NCBI GenBank assembly: GCA_963854835.1 | Contig: OY978526.1 | Location: forward strand, 14,339,277-14,403,276 | DNA length: 64,000 bases | Source: Megamerina dolium | Lineage: Eukaryota; Arthropoda; Insecta; Diptera; Megamerinidae | Direction of reading: 5' to 3' | Shown here: positions 50,561 through 61,872 of the stretch, piece after piece | Layout of the letters: every line of letters begins with the position of its first letter | Position numbering within the stretch: the first letter of the stretch is position 1 | Notes under the pieces: generated by a model | Seen by the model: only the letters and a program-made list of their open reading frames with translations | The model's database searches: none | What the model was told of the DNA's origin: nothing | Program-made: the position numbers and the translations under genes

Positions 50561-50989
50561 GCGGTTCACAGCCCTAACCTGGGCAGAGATCGCATGCCAT
50601 AGCATTTGTTTCGCAACACTCGTGGGCATTATTAACGCAACATTTATTGCTGTTGTTGTAAATTACTGTTATGTTTGTTGCATATACATATTTTCAACAT
50701 AACTAACTAGCTAGCTAAAACTTGATAGTTTAATGCATGCATCCGACAATTAACTTGCATTTTATGCCGGTTCCTCCCAAAAGACATTACGTTCGATTGG
50801 AATGATTGAATTATCATAATAATATTTATGGTGATGATGATGATTGTATTAATTATAATGTCGCGACAATATAAATAAATCATCAAGAAAATCATCATTA
50901 TTAACATTGAATATTCGACGCATGCTCTCTGATTAATCATATTAATTAAATAATACTCGAGAAGGAGTTTATACGCAGCACTATACATA

Positions 50990-51808
50990 CAGGGTGATTT
51001 TTTAGCAACAATCTTTTTGGCAATACTGTTTTTGACAGCTCAGCTGTTTTCGTGTAACATATTACTGTCAAACATGTACAGTTTGGTCTATAATTTAACC
51101 ATGAATCGACTGACAAACGAACAAAGCTTGAATATTATTGAATTTTAATATTAAAATTCATGCTCGATTAAGAAAGTGCATCGTGGACTTCTTCCTTTTT
51201 ATGGTTATACTCATTTGTGGTCGTGAACAATCAAAATTGCCGTATTTGGTGTGAAGAGCAGCCAGAAGCATTGCAAGAACTGCCAATGCATCCCGAAAAA
51301 TACACTGTTTGGTGTGGATTATGGGCCGGTGGCATCATTGGACCGTACTTTTTCATAGACGCCGAAGGCAGGAACGTTTGATTACAAACTTTTTTTTGCC
51401 CAAAATAGAAGAGCTGGACTTGGTGCCACATGCCACACAGCACGCGAAACATTGGCCCAATTGAGAGGCGAGTTCGGTGAACAGTTTATTTCACGATCGG
51501 GTCGGTAAATTGGGCGCCTAGATCGTGCGATTTAACGACAAGCGACCAGCCCGCAACGGTTAACGCACTGGAAGCCAATATTGATGAATTTATTTGTAAG
51601 ATTTCGGCCGATATGTTGAAGAGAGTATGCCAAAATTAGACCCAGCGCATGAACCATTTGAGGCGCAGCCGCCGTCAACATTTACATGAAATCATCTTTA
51701 AACATTGAATTATATAGATCATTCAATCGACTTCAAATAAGGTTTCATACATTTCTCTTAATGTGCTTCTTTTTAATCAAATCCGGAGGCTTTTAAAAAA
51801 TCACCCTG
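50990..51808 (+). mobile_element. Deleted Tc1/mariner-superfamily element
   Basis: The terminal inverted repeats CAGGGTGATTTTTTAGCAAC and CAGGGTGATTTTTTAAAAGC (complement of the right end) are flanked by TA at 50,988-50,989 and 51,809-51,810. Inside, an ATG near 51,101 opens MNRLTNEQSLNIIEF. After a deletion come broken frames with RIWCEEQPEALQELPMHPEK, then TVWCGLWAGGIIGPYFF. Further along is a C-terminal region with the AEMLKRVCQN type of ending. The fragments are in several frames with large gaps, so it is non-autonomous. Confidence 0.85.
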
Positions 51809-53310
51809 TACCGACAAATAGTTGGATAAATGTATATAATTTTTTTTTTTTTTTTGTGTTTAATATTTCACAATTGCCTGGGCAGTATTATACTGCATAC
51901 TTACAAACAAGTAGTGCTTGTAGTCTGTCAATAATTTATTGGCAACATTTATCAGGAACGATAATTCCGTATGCGTAAATGTGAAGGACGTTTATGGTTA
52001 TTTATTTATTTATTTATTTAATATGTGGCAATTTATTTAAAGACAGCATTGTTAATGTATATACCTAGTATCAATAAAGCAATTTTTGCAATATGTCATA
52101 TATGAAATTATTAAACTATTGACTTGTCGACGATTGTCCGTATTTCATCGAATAGAAGAATGATTTTATAAAAATATTTTTTGAATTTCTTTTCAAGTTT
52201 TCGATTATTGCAATGGAAATATGCCTATTGCATCGAAATGTAGTGTTCTGTACTTTAAATGAAAAATCAATGCTTTATTCGTTCAAGGGAATTTTTGAAG
52301 AGCTGACAGTAAATTGATTTACATATTGAAAGTAAAAAATAATTGAAAGATGCTTCGTGTAGTTACATCGTGGACATGTTTACACATCTTCAAACAAAAT
52401 CTATAAAGTCTTAATAGAAAAATGGCGCCAATCATCATATTGTGTTATTGAAATGTGTTTAGTTTCTGTTAAGAGAAGAGAATTTTATTGTTTAACCATT
52501 ACAACATTATAAAAACGCAAATAAAAATAAAAAAAGTAAAAGTGCAATAAATTTCTTCATATAAGTATCTATCTATACTTATACAAATTTCACACTTTGT
52601 TATACACCATAAAAGCCAGTTGAACTGTGACTAACTAAAATAAATGATTCAAGCAAGCAATACCTACAGCTATTATATAAGTATGGTACACTCATACTCG
52701 ATACAAAGAAAAACGAAATGGTTTATTAAATTCATTATTTCGTGGGTATATTTGTAATTTAGAAACTCGAGCTCTTGCCAAATAATTAATTCAATATCTA
52801 TGGTTTATTAAATCCAACCAATCCAATCCAATGATATATGATCACGTATATTAAGAACACTTTTAGTATAATTTTATTTTGTTCATATATTTTTACGTAT
52901 TTTTGTATATAATATGCATATAATTATGGCAATACCTCCGAAAGTAACAATTTGTTGCTTTGAAAAAGTTTCCAAAATATTTGTGTGTTGTGTATGGATA
53001 TTGTTAAGTCAATATTAACTAAATTTATTGAATACATTTTTGAAATAATGACATATTCTACACTTAACAACATCATAATAATTGAACATACTCATACAAA
53101 TAATATCTAATGCTGGACACACAAGGATAGCATAAAGTAATTGTGGTCAGATTATGTATTACGAGTATTAATTACACTACGTGTATATACTCATATTCAT
53201 ATTTCATAAAGTTTTTCTTAAAAATAATCAATGCTTAACTAATACATATCAAAAGTGGCAAATTATTGCAACAGATAATCTTTGAATTTTAATAGTAGTA
53301 AGTAAATAGT

Positions 53311-53331
53311 AATAGTAGTAGTAGTAGTAGT
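53311..53331. repeat. (AGT)n microsatellite
   Basis: A run of AGT triplets of about 20 bp near the 3' side of the Usp12-46 gene. Confidence 0.8.
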
Positions 53332-53596
53332 ACAGTATAGAAACAAAATGATTTATTCCAATTGAAATTTGATTATTTATTAAATTCGCTTATTGAGAAT
53401 CGCTTTAAAAATACATTAATTATTAGTGTTGCAATTAACCAACGTATAAATTGAGCCACTATGTATATACTTTTCGTACATGCGTACTTTGAGAAAACCA
53501 ATAAAGCTTTTCAAAGTGCTACAATCGATGATTAATTTATAATATACGATTTGCTTTTACTTCGGTTACTACAGCTACTCTTTAGTTAGGGTCAAA

Positions 53597-53602
53597 TTTA
53601 TT
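53597..53602 (-). promoter_or_regulatory. Candidate polyadenylation signal of Usp12-46
   Basis: A minus-strand AATAAA lies 47 bases beyond the TAA stop. The short distance makes it plausible, but it has not been shown to be used. Confidence 0.4.
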
Positions 53603-53648
53603 ACATAGTGTTCGGCATGAAATTTGCGCATTAATATTGCCCATAAAT

Positions 53649-54845
53649 TTATGAAGCACAATCACGGCTCTGATAGAAGAGTATATAACCAGTTTCGGAA
53701 GACTTTTGTATATCAGATGTTAGACCATAAAAGTCCTCTATGGTCGAAGCTTCAATTTTATCAACCATGTCATCATCGAACAGCAACCATAAGCCATGAC
53801 TCTTTACAATGCTAATGTAGTGGCCACGATTTGGACCCGAACCGCAATGAACAACAACCGCCATCAAATCGTACAAACGATCCGGATTCACGGCATCATC
53901 TGAGGTATTGAAGAGACGCAATTCCAATGGAAAGACGACACGATGCGAAACTTTTATATGACGATTAAATTGTTCCATATATTTGAAACGTTTCAGATGC
54001 AACGCCAATATCATGGGCAATTTCTTAACACGCATACGTTTCTGTGCTTCCTGATAGCTGCAGCAGTTGTCACATTTGAATTTATTGTCCGAGCACAGTG
54101 TCTCCGTATTGCTAAAACAACGCAAGCAATGTGTAATCGAAGTGTTCTGATCGATGTCGACTTGAAGATCGAAAAAGTTTTCATCTTTGCTGCTCACTGT
54201 CTCACAGTTGAGACATCGCGTTTCCGATGTGAGTATACCTTGGAAGATTTCGTGCACCCATGTCGGCTCACTATGGACAGCATTTGTCGGTGTTGTCGCA
54301 GCATCGGTAATACCATTCAAGGAGCCCGATGAATTGGTGCAAGCGCCATTTGTTGTCGAATTCGAAGTGGATGTCGATGTGGATGTGGACGATGACGATT
54401 TGCTGGCGCCCATATTACCACCGCCATTGGTATTTGAGCCGCTCTTATTAGCATTGCGTTCGGCTAAGATGATCTCATTGATGTGATTGATGAGAAAATT
54501 TAAAAACTCATGGGCATCCTGTTGCATATAATTATCGAATTCTTCTTTCTCTTTGCGCAGGCGTGCTATAAACTTTTTCGGTGCTATAGAGCCGACCTTT
54601 TTCTTCTGCGTCGCTATATTGTAGAATAGATCAGCGAGACAGGATAGCAATGTCTCTTTGGGTCGTTTATTTTTCGATTTATATTCGAGTATCTTCTCAC
54701 GGAACGGTTTGCAAAAGTACAACGCTTGCAGTACTGAATTGCTGTAGCAAGTATTGCCAAAGTTAACCAATCCAAAATAGTGTTCGTTTGGTGGAAAGAG
54801 ATCTGAGCCGATTTCGCGTTCCAACTGTGACACATTAGCACCCAT
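53649..54845 (-). CDS. Usp12-46: Ubiquitin carboxyl-terminal hydrolase Usp12-46
   Basis: A complete 398-residue, intronless frame encodes a cysteine deubiquitinase of the USP12/USP46 family. These proteases remove ubiquitin from substrates and are activated by WD-repeat partners (WDR48/UAF1 and WDR20) in other animals. The Cys box [20 protein letters not shown] holds the catalytic Cys33. The His box NRGHYISIV holds His342, and the aspartates of [11 protein letters not shown] follow at 357-359. Two CxxC pairs (RCLNCE and KCDNCC regions) form the family zinc site. The N-terminus MGANVSQ has Gly2 and Ser6, as in N-myristoylation sites, though modification is unproven. Residues of about 130-195 are a serine/threonine/asparagine/glycine-rich insertion. 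The ATG follows GAAGAAA, a good fly start context. Confidence 0.95.
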   Translation of the reverse strand: MGANVSQLEREIGSDLFPPNEHYFGLVNFGNTCYSNSVLQALYFCKPFREKILEYKSKNKRPKETLLSCLADLFYNIATQKKKVGSIAPKKFIARLRKEKEEFDNYMQQDAHEFLNFLINHINEIILAERNANKSGSNTNGGGNMGASKSSSSTSTSTSTSNSTTNGACTNSSGSLNGITDAATTPTNAVHSEPTWVHEIFQGILTSETRCLNCETVSSKDENFFDLQVDIDQNTSITHCLRCFSNTETLCSDNKFKCDNCCSYQEAQKRMRVKKLPMILALHLKRFKYMEQFNRHIKVSHRVVFPLELRLFNTSDDAVNPDRLYDLMAVVVHCGSGPNRGHYISIVKSHGLWLLFDDDMVDKIEASTIEDFYGLTSDIQKSSETGYILFYQSRDCAS

Positions 54846-55925
54846 TTTCTTCTATGATTTCTAATCAAATCTGCGTTGTGATGACTCTGGACTCCCTTTC
54901 TCTCTATTAATTCCTCTATTTGGTTATGATGTTGCTTCTGTTTTATTTTCTTTTTTTTTTGAGGTATTATCGAGTAGCATCAATCGCTTTTCCACTAATT
55001 CTTAAATTCGTCTATGTAACATAAGAGTAAACATAAAAGAACAGGAGCTCTACTCAATAGCCACCACCAACATTAATGTACCATGAGACATTTAATTTAG
55101 GTTTCAGTTTCAGTTTCTTTGTTCTATAGCATACTTTATGGCGCGCAGACATATAAAACACATTGAGTTAATTTTTTTTTTGTATTTTTGTCTGAAAATA
55201 AAATTTTGAAGAGGGGATACACGTAAGTACACTTGTTTTGGCCATTTTTTTTTTCGCATGAATAATGAAAATTAAAACCTTAAGCTTATTTTTTTTGCTT
55301 AAAATTAAACAAAATATAATAAAAAAATTAGAAATAAAAAAAAAGAAAATTCAAAATAAGAGCAACACAAAAAAGGAAAACAACGCCAAAGTAAATAAAA
55401 AAAAAAGAGAAACACAACAAAATGATCTAACTGAAAACTTTTCACGCATTTTATAGCTGCAAAAAGTTTTCATACTTACGTTTTAATAAGATATTTCAAT
55501 GGGAAATCAAATTGACTAAATTAAATCAAAAGGAAATTGGTTTTATTTATCCCCTCTCCAAAGATTTTATTCTTTCAGATACAAATATAATTCTTGTGTA
55601 ATTCTTTCAATTTTTCAAACTATATAATATAGTTTTTGTATAATAGAGAAATAAAAATCAAATTGTAAATCAAAATTATTAGCTCAGAATAAACCAAAAA
55701 AAAAAGGAAGAACAAAAAAGCCATTTAAGAGAGAACTAGATACTTAGTAACTTAAGACTACCGAAATACGATTACAATTGCACTATTTGAAATTTAAGAG
55801 TTTTTAAATGCTACAAAATTTAACAGTTACTCATTTATATTGTGTGTATTTCTACTTTACAATTATTTTAAAGTGAAGAATCGTCTTTACAAAATTCATT
55901 CGATTAAATCCGAAAAAATTAAAAT
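54846..55925. other. Upstream region of Usp12-46, no coding seen
   Basis: The minus-strand 5' leader begins here. A donor-like AAAAC|GTAAGT at about 55,485 and an acceptor-like CACAACGCAG near 54,880 could define a 5' untranslated intron; this is a guess. The A-rich and T-rich runs around 55,300-55,430 carry only low-complexity frames. Confidence 0.35.
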
Positions 55926-55929
55926 TATT

Positions 55930-56700
55930 CGATAAAATTGTCAGTGGTTTTCATCCGATATTCTAATATATTTATTCTGTGATGAAAATAGTTACACGTA
56001 GCAAGTTTCAGATTGATAACTTTATATTTTCGGGCGCAATATGTGAAAATATCGATTCGACAAACTCTTTCGTATGGGAAGTAGGCAAGATTTTTATCCG
56101 ATTATACCCATTTTCAAACTTTATCATAGATTAGAAACTATAATCATATTTGCAGAGTTTCAGGTCGATAACTTTATAGTTTTTGTGCGCAAACTGCGAA
56201 CCCATCGATTCGAGCATACTTTCGTATGGAAAGTGGGTGAGGTTTTTATTTGATTTCGCCCATTGTATTGGTATATATAATTGTACGTACCAAGTTTCAG
56301 CATGATAGCTTTATAGTTTCGTGTGCAAACTACGAATCCATCGATTCGACAACATACTTTGATATAGAAGGTAGGCCCGATTTTTATCCGATTGTGCCTA
56401 GTTTTCAAGTTTCAGCTTGAGAACCTAATACATTTCTTGCGCAAAGTGTGAAAACATCGATTCGACTATATACTTTCATACCCAAGCTAGAGACGGTCTC
56501 TATTCGATTATGCCCATTTTTGAACTAGAGCAAACATTAGTAAATATAATGATCTGCACCAAGTTTCAGCTTGATAACTTTACATTTTCGTATGAAAAAT
56601 GCGGTAAACGTGGTTTTCCTTCGATTACGCCCATTTTCTAATATAACCATTCTGTGAAGATTATGCTATATACTAAGTTTTCATTGTATAACTCTATGAT
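55930..56700. repeat. Degenerate tandem array, reverse orientation of the 600-1,515 array
   Basis: The landmark AGTTTCAGCTTGATAACTTTA recurs in variant form near 56,004, 56,156, 56,293, 56,408 and 56,562, with a last poor copy near 56,676. Between landmarks each unit has GTGCGCAAA, CATCGATTCGA, ACTTTCGTATGG, a TTTTTATCCGATT block and CGCCCATTTT. These are the complements of the blocks in the left array (TTTACGCAC, ACAAAAATATG, GAAAATGGGCG). Spacing varies between about 115 and 154 bp because of deletions. Confidence 0.75.
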
Positions 56701-58223
56701 TATATATAGACATAGGTTATTTTGTCAATAATACTGTATATTTGCTCTTTCAACTCTATCAGCTGAGCTCAACTTAATACAGCCTTGACATTTTTAGTGT
56801 AGGATAAACAAAAAAATCATAAAATCGTGTTTAAGCTCTAACAAATTTCAGTATTTGAATTTTTTTGTCTCTCAAAAAGTATGTCAATTGAGAAAAAAAA
56901 ATATATGCCCACACATATCACAACATTTTTCAAGATTACAGGAAGCATTCAACATCGTAGCATACTATATGTATCTAATGGATAGCAACATAATTTGTAT
57001 GGCATAGCAAAATGTGATTCATTACGTAAATCAAAATGAACAAATGCAAAATTACTTCTTCAAAAATAAATGTACAAAGAGATATAATAACAATAAACTT
57101 GAAAAACTTGTTTATTTGCAATCATTAAAACGCACAATTGTAAATAAATATAAAAGACAATATGAAAGAAACTCACAAAGAATGAATATCAAGTCTTGTT
57201 CCAAAGGTAAAATATTTATAAGAATGACGAATTAATTAATTGTACTAGCAAAATAGGCTCACAATGAATTGTATGTTTGTTCCATTTTAAAAAATATACA
57301 TCATATTTGAAATGTCAACGCAAGAATGTACACCGCAATAATGGATAGTATATTGAAGACTCTTCTACTTCAGTACAATAGCTTACTACACCTAAAAAAA
57401 TAATAATACTTAATATGTGTCTCATAAATGTTCTGTCGAATATTTAATTTCTGAATTGTCTTACGTTTAATCAACTTAAGTAAAGTCCTGAAGCAAAAAT
57501 CCACCACATCATTAATTTAATTCCACAGAAATGAGACAGTTAGTACATAAAATGCATCAAAAGCTTTCTCATTCAATGACAAGATTTTAATATATAATAT
57601 TACATACAGCAAATGATGCCATTTTGAATGCTACAGAATAATAAATGACACTACCTATACTTGTACTTGTATATACGAAAGCAAAGACAAATGACAAAGA
57701 TGAATCTTTTCCACTGTACAAGAGAATATTTAATGACTCAATTGCCCAAGAGATTGTACCCGGTGACAAAGTGAGATTAGCTGCTGCTATAACAACAACC
57801 ATTAAAAATTTAATAGAAATATACAAAAGGAACATGATTTGGCCATATTATTTAACACCAAAATAAAAAAAAATTCCATTAATTTAACGTGTGCAAATTA
57901 TTTACTTCGCCATGCTTAAAATATCAAGTTTAAAATAAATACGGCATCCTTGAAAGTATATTAGCATATGTACTAAAGTACAGAAATAACTTTCATAAAC
58001 ACTGTTAAAAAAATAAAAATCGATAAACTTCTATAATCTGAACTATCTATGAAAGTATTTTTAAATGTCAGTGTCAAAGAAATCATCGTAAATTTTTTTT
58101 ATGGCCCTACAATCGGTCAAGGCCAAATTATGTATGTGAAAGTTGCCAAAGCACGCCCATTATATGCGCAGTAAACAGAGTTTAGAGTATCATCTTTAAC
58201 ATTTCAAAACAACTAGCCATGTA
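56701..58223. other. AT-rich spacer, no gene recognised
   Basis: Frames at 57,014-57,235 and 57,645-57,866 are short and have no family motif. Confidence 0.4.
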
Positions 58224-58408
58224 CGAGGGCGGATTGATAAAGAAGCTACCTAAGTACGAAAAAGGCAGCACAAACACAAAAACTTTTTTTTTTTTTTTTT
58301 TGAAATTGCGATCTGTCAAACGTCAGCTGTTAAAATTTCACCCAAATTCATCGATTAGTTTATTTGTTGTAGTCGTTTGCAGTAACCAACTTTTGTGTTT
58401 CTTGAAAA

Positions 58409-59810
58409 ATGGAAAAAAGCGAATTTCGTGCAGTGATTAAACACTATTATTTGAAAGGGAAAACGGCGAAAGAGACAAAAGAAAAGCTCGATAAACATTA
58501 CGGTGAGTCTGCTCCCTCAGATTACATGGTAAAATATTGGATTGCTGAATTTAAACCCGGCCGAATAAGCACTGCAACAATACCATCAACAGGAAGGCCA
58601 AATGAGGTGGTTACTGAAGAAAATATCAAGAATATCCTCGATATCGTTATGAATGATCTCCGAGTCAAGTTGCATGAGATTATTGAAATGGTAAACATCT
58701 TATATGAACATGTGTTCAACATTTTGCATGAACATTTGCATATGAAAAAGCTATCGGCAAGATGGGTGCCGCGTTTGCTCAGTATCGAACAAAAACGAGT
58801 TCGAGTTTGGACATGATAAAACGTAATTCTGTTGATTTTTTGCGTCGATTAATAACTGTTGATAAAACGTGGGTCCACCATTACACACCTCAAACCAAAA
58901 ATCAATCGAAACAATGGGTGGAAGCTGGTGGAAGTGCTCCGAAGAAGGCGAAGGCAGTGAAATCGGCTGGCAAGGTGATGGCCACTGTATTTTGGGATGC
59001 ACTCGGAATATTGCTTATCGATTATCTTGGAAAAGGATCCACAATCACAGGAAAGTATTATCGTGCATTATTAGATCAATTGAATGATGCAATCAAGAAA
59101 AAACGACCACATTTAAAGAAGAAAAAAGTGCTCTTTCTTCAAGACAACTCACCGGTTCACACAGCATTAGATAAAATAAAAAAAAAATAAATATGTGGCA
59201 CTTAAAGCCCCAAAGGACTCATTGGCCGAGCTTCTCTTCCATTACTGTTGTGCGTCTTAAATTTGGACAGTATTAGAAGGGACCTACTTATTTTAGCCGA
59301 TTCCGAACGGCAGAACACTTGTGACATCACTTTTTCTGAGCTTTGTCACAGAGTTCTTTTAAGAAGCTTTTTCATGGCAAGTTGTTACTGTCGGAAGAAT
59401 TGCCAATTGCTTGCCGACAGGTGGGTACCATTCGAAAGAAAAATCTTTTCGATATTAAATTTGTTATGCATCAGCCGGGGATTGAACCCACGACCTACAG
59501 ATCAGAAGGCGAACACACTAACCACTGAGCTACGGCACCCAGCATTAGATACGATGCTAAAATTACGTGAAATACACTTCGAATTGGTTGATCATCCACC
59601 TTATAGTCCAGATTTAGCTCCTAGTGACTTTATCCTGTTTCCAAACTTGAAAAAATGGCTCGCAGAAAAAGATTCAGCTCAAACGAAGAAGTGATTACCG
59701 AAACTAACGTGTATTTTGAGGGGTTCCCGAAATCGTATTATTCAGATGCTATAAAAAAGTTGGAATATCGTCTTACTAAGTGTGTCGAAGTAAAAGGAAA
59801 CTATGTTGAG
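58409..59810 (+). pseudogene. Mariner transposase, frameshifted and interrupted
   Basis: The ATG at 58,409 opens a helix-turn-helix N-terminus (MEKSEFRAVIKHYYLKGKTA) and continues to VPRLLSIEQKRVRVW. A frameshift near 58,800 moves reading to DMIKRNSVDFLRRLITVDKT, which holds the first catalytic Asp. The second Asp is in VLFLQDNSPVHTALD, and the third in HPPYSPDLAPSDFILFP after the SINE. With the SINE skipped, exactly 34 residues separate the second and third Asp, the DD34D signature of mariners. The C-terminus is also frameshifted near 59,690. The SINE, two frameshifts and stops make it inactive. Confidence 0.9.
59174..59539 (-). mobile_element. tRNA-derived SINE, copy 3, inside the mariner
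   Basis: The perfect 12 bp target duplication CAGCATTAGATA is at 59,162-59,173 and 59,540-59,551. On the minus strand the head reads TGCCGTAGCTCAGTGG (A-box-like), then GTGGGTTCAATCCCC (B-box-like). The body is the same as the copy at 1,530, and the tail is a T-rich run read as AAATAAAAAAAAAATAAAT on the plus strand. Removing element plus one duplication restores the mariner reading frame through HTALDTMLK. Well-preserved promoter boxes and the clean duplication suggest a recent insertion. Confidence 0.92.
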
Positions 59811-59910
59811 AAATAAATGGTTTTTGAAAAAAAAAACAAAATGTTTTTGAAAAAAAAAACAAAATGTTTTTTTCCTAGTTAGGTAGCTTCATTATCAATC
59901 CGCCCTAGTA

Positions 59911-61872
59911 CATAATTCAGCGGGCAATAATACTGCGGGTGGATGTGGTAGAAGCATGCAGCCATATATTGCATACCCTAATAGTTACTTTTTGAGAGAT
60001 TTTCTCCATTCTTAATATGCCTTAATATTAAAAATTATTCTTAATTGCAATATTTTTGCTCAGATATAGAAAATATATTTCATTATTTTTTTCGCTGATA
60101 CAAGAACTATCAGCTATGCACCCCTGATTTCATAGATTCTTTAGTCACCGATGTTTATTGTTTTTCAGATAATCACAAAATATCAAATACTATCAATGAA
60201 GAAGACATAATTTCTCTAGTGATACATTACGAATAAATAAGAATGTCACTATTAATTATCAACTGAATTTTTTTTGTATTAATTAGAGCAAAAAAAAAAA
60301 AAAAGAATTATATAAAAATTAAAATTAGAATACAAAATTAAAATAAAGGATTTTATTAAAAAATAAAAAACAAACAGAAAAGAAATTACATATTTACTAT
60401 ATATATGTATAGGCATGTATGTATTTTAATGTCTCAAGTAAAAGTAGAAATTTTGAAATAAAATTGCAACATACCGTGTTTAAAGGTTCCTTTTGAAGCA
60501 GTTATATTTTGCTTAGTTTCGATTTTTTCTTTTCTTTTGCTTTATTTGCGTATTGCAAGGATCTTTATATCATATATTAAGCATCCAATACTAATGAGTT
60601 TCTATAACTTTCTCTTATGCCAATAGCTGATGTGATTGTTGTTGTTATTGTTGTTAAAGTTGATTTAATGCTTACTCTCTCTAATACTACAAAAGTAATA
60701 CTACTGAATGAGCATTAAATATTTGTATTGATATGAATTGAATTTTCGTGTATAGAAATCTAGTTTGAAGCTTCTTATTTATGTTTTGCCTGCAAAGAAT
60801 AAGAAAAGAAAAAATTAAATAAATATGATTTTGAGATTTTTTTTATTTATATTTAAATACATACGTACTACTATACTTCTAAATATAAACACAGCATTAA
60901 ATATAAATATATGTGAGTATTATCTGTAAACCAAAAATATAATACTATTTGTATTTATGTATATTCACAATGCTTATCAATATAAAATACTACATATATT
61001 CATGAATAGCCTTCATAATGAGTCATAAATTTTTACAGAAGATACACACGTAACTCATATAATACACTATAGTGTCATCCCAAAAGTTTCTAGCCTGACT
61101 ACCATATATTATTATTTTGAAATTCATTTCTATGGCACGTGCCAAATAAATCAATTGTCATGAAGACCACTAGACTACATAAAATTTCATAAATCAAGAC
61201 TAAAAATTCTTTCTTCCAATAAGCTCAATGAGCAAATGAACAGAAATGTGCAATTAAATAAAGAATACTTTGAAAAACGGAAATTTTTTAAAATTTATTT
61301 TTTAATTTTTCCTTATAATATTTACATATGCATGCATGATTTTCAAATCTAAGGATTCTAGAACAAAAAAATAACATATTTAAAAATTTACTAAAACATC
61401 TGATACTATTGATTCCATTAAGGTCAAGACTTAAACAGTCTCTCGTCCAATGAGCTTAAAACAAATTTCATAATTTCTTAATAAATAACAATAGTGGAGA
61501 CAATTGACATTCTAATTAAATTAGGTCGCAATAATATAGCATATTTTTATTTCTACATTCTACCTAAGCATGCCTCGTATGACGAAGACAAAAAAGATAC
61601 ACAAATATCTACTTTATGAGACACAGCATAGAGATGAAAACGAAATATGTACGACATCATCAGTAATTGAAGTATATAGAATATAATTTTAATTAATACA
61701 CTAAACAAATTAAACATATTAACTAATAAATTAAAATACACGCAAATCCAAGAACGACAAAATACTTTTGTACATTTTTCCAATTTCGTTCATGTTCTCA
61801 TCTCATCATATCGGAACAGTCGTATTTTGACAAACATAGTGAATAGAAGTACAAAAAAATCGATACGCAAAA
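59911..61872. other. Spacer upstream of the M13 gene
   Basis: AT-rich with A and T runs and no gene recognised. A donor-like CACG|GTATGT on the minus strand near 60,476 could belong to an upstream untranslated exon of the Usp12-46 gene, but this is speculative. No TATA box stands out close to the start at 61,873. Confidence 0.35.

Larger units (their letters stand above)
58224..59908 (+). mobile_element. Mariner element carrying a nested SINE
   Basis: The inverted ends CGAGGGCGGATTGATAAAGA and CTAGGGCGGATTGATAATGA (complement of the right end) extend through AGCTACCTAA for about 38 bp. TA flanks lie at 58,222-58,223 and 59,909-59,910. Without the SINE insertion the element would be about 1.3 kb, the normal size of a mariner. 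The 3' untranslated end contains a duplicated 23 bp GTTTTTGAAAAAAAAAACAA unit. The close match of the two ends suggests a fairly young insertion. Confidence 0.92.

Noticed and set aside
53943..54486. Plus-strand frames opposite Usp12-46
   Set aside because: Shadows of the conserved protease gene on the minus strand.
59821..59867. Duplicated GTTTTTGAAAAAAAAAACAA unit as an independent repeat
   Set aside because: It lies inside the 3' untranslated end of the mariner and is best explained by slippage there.
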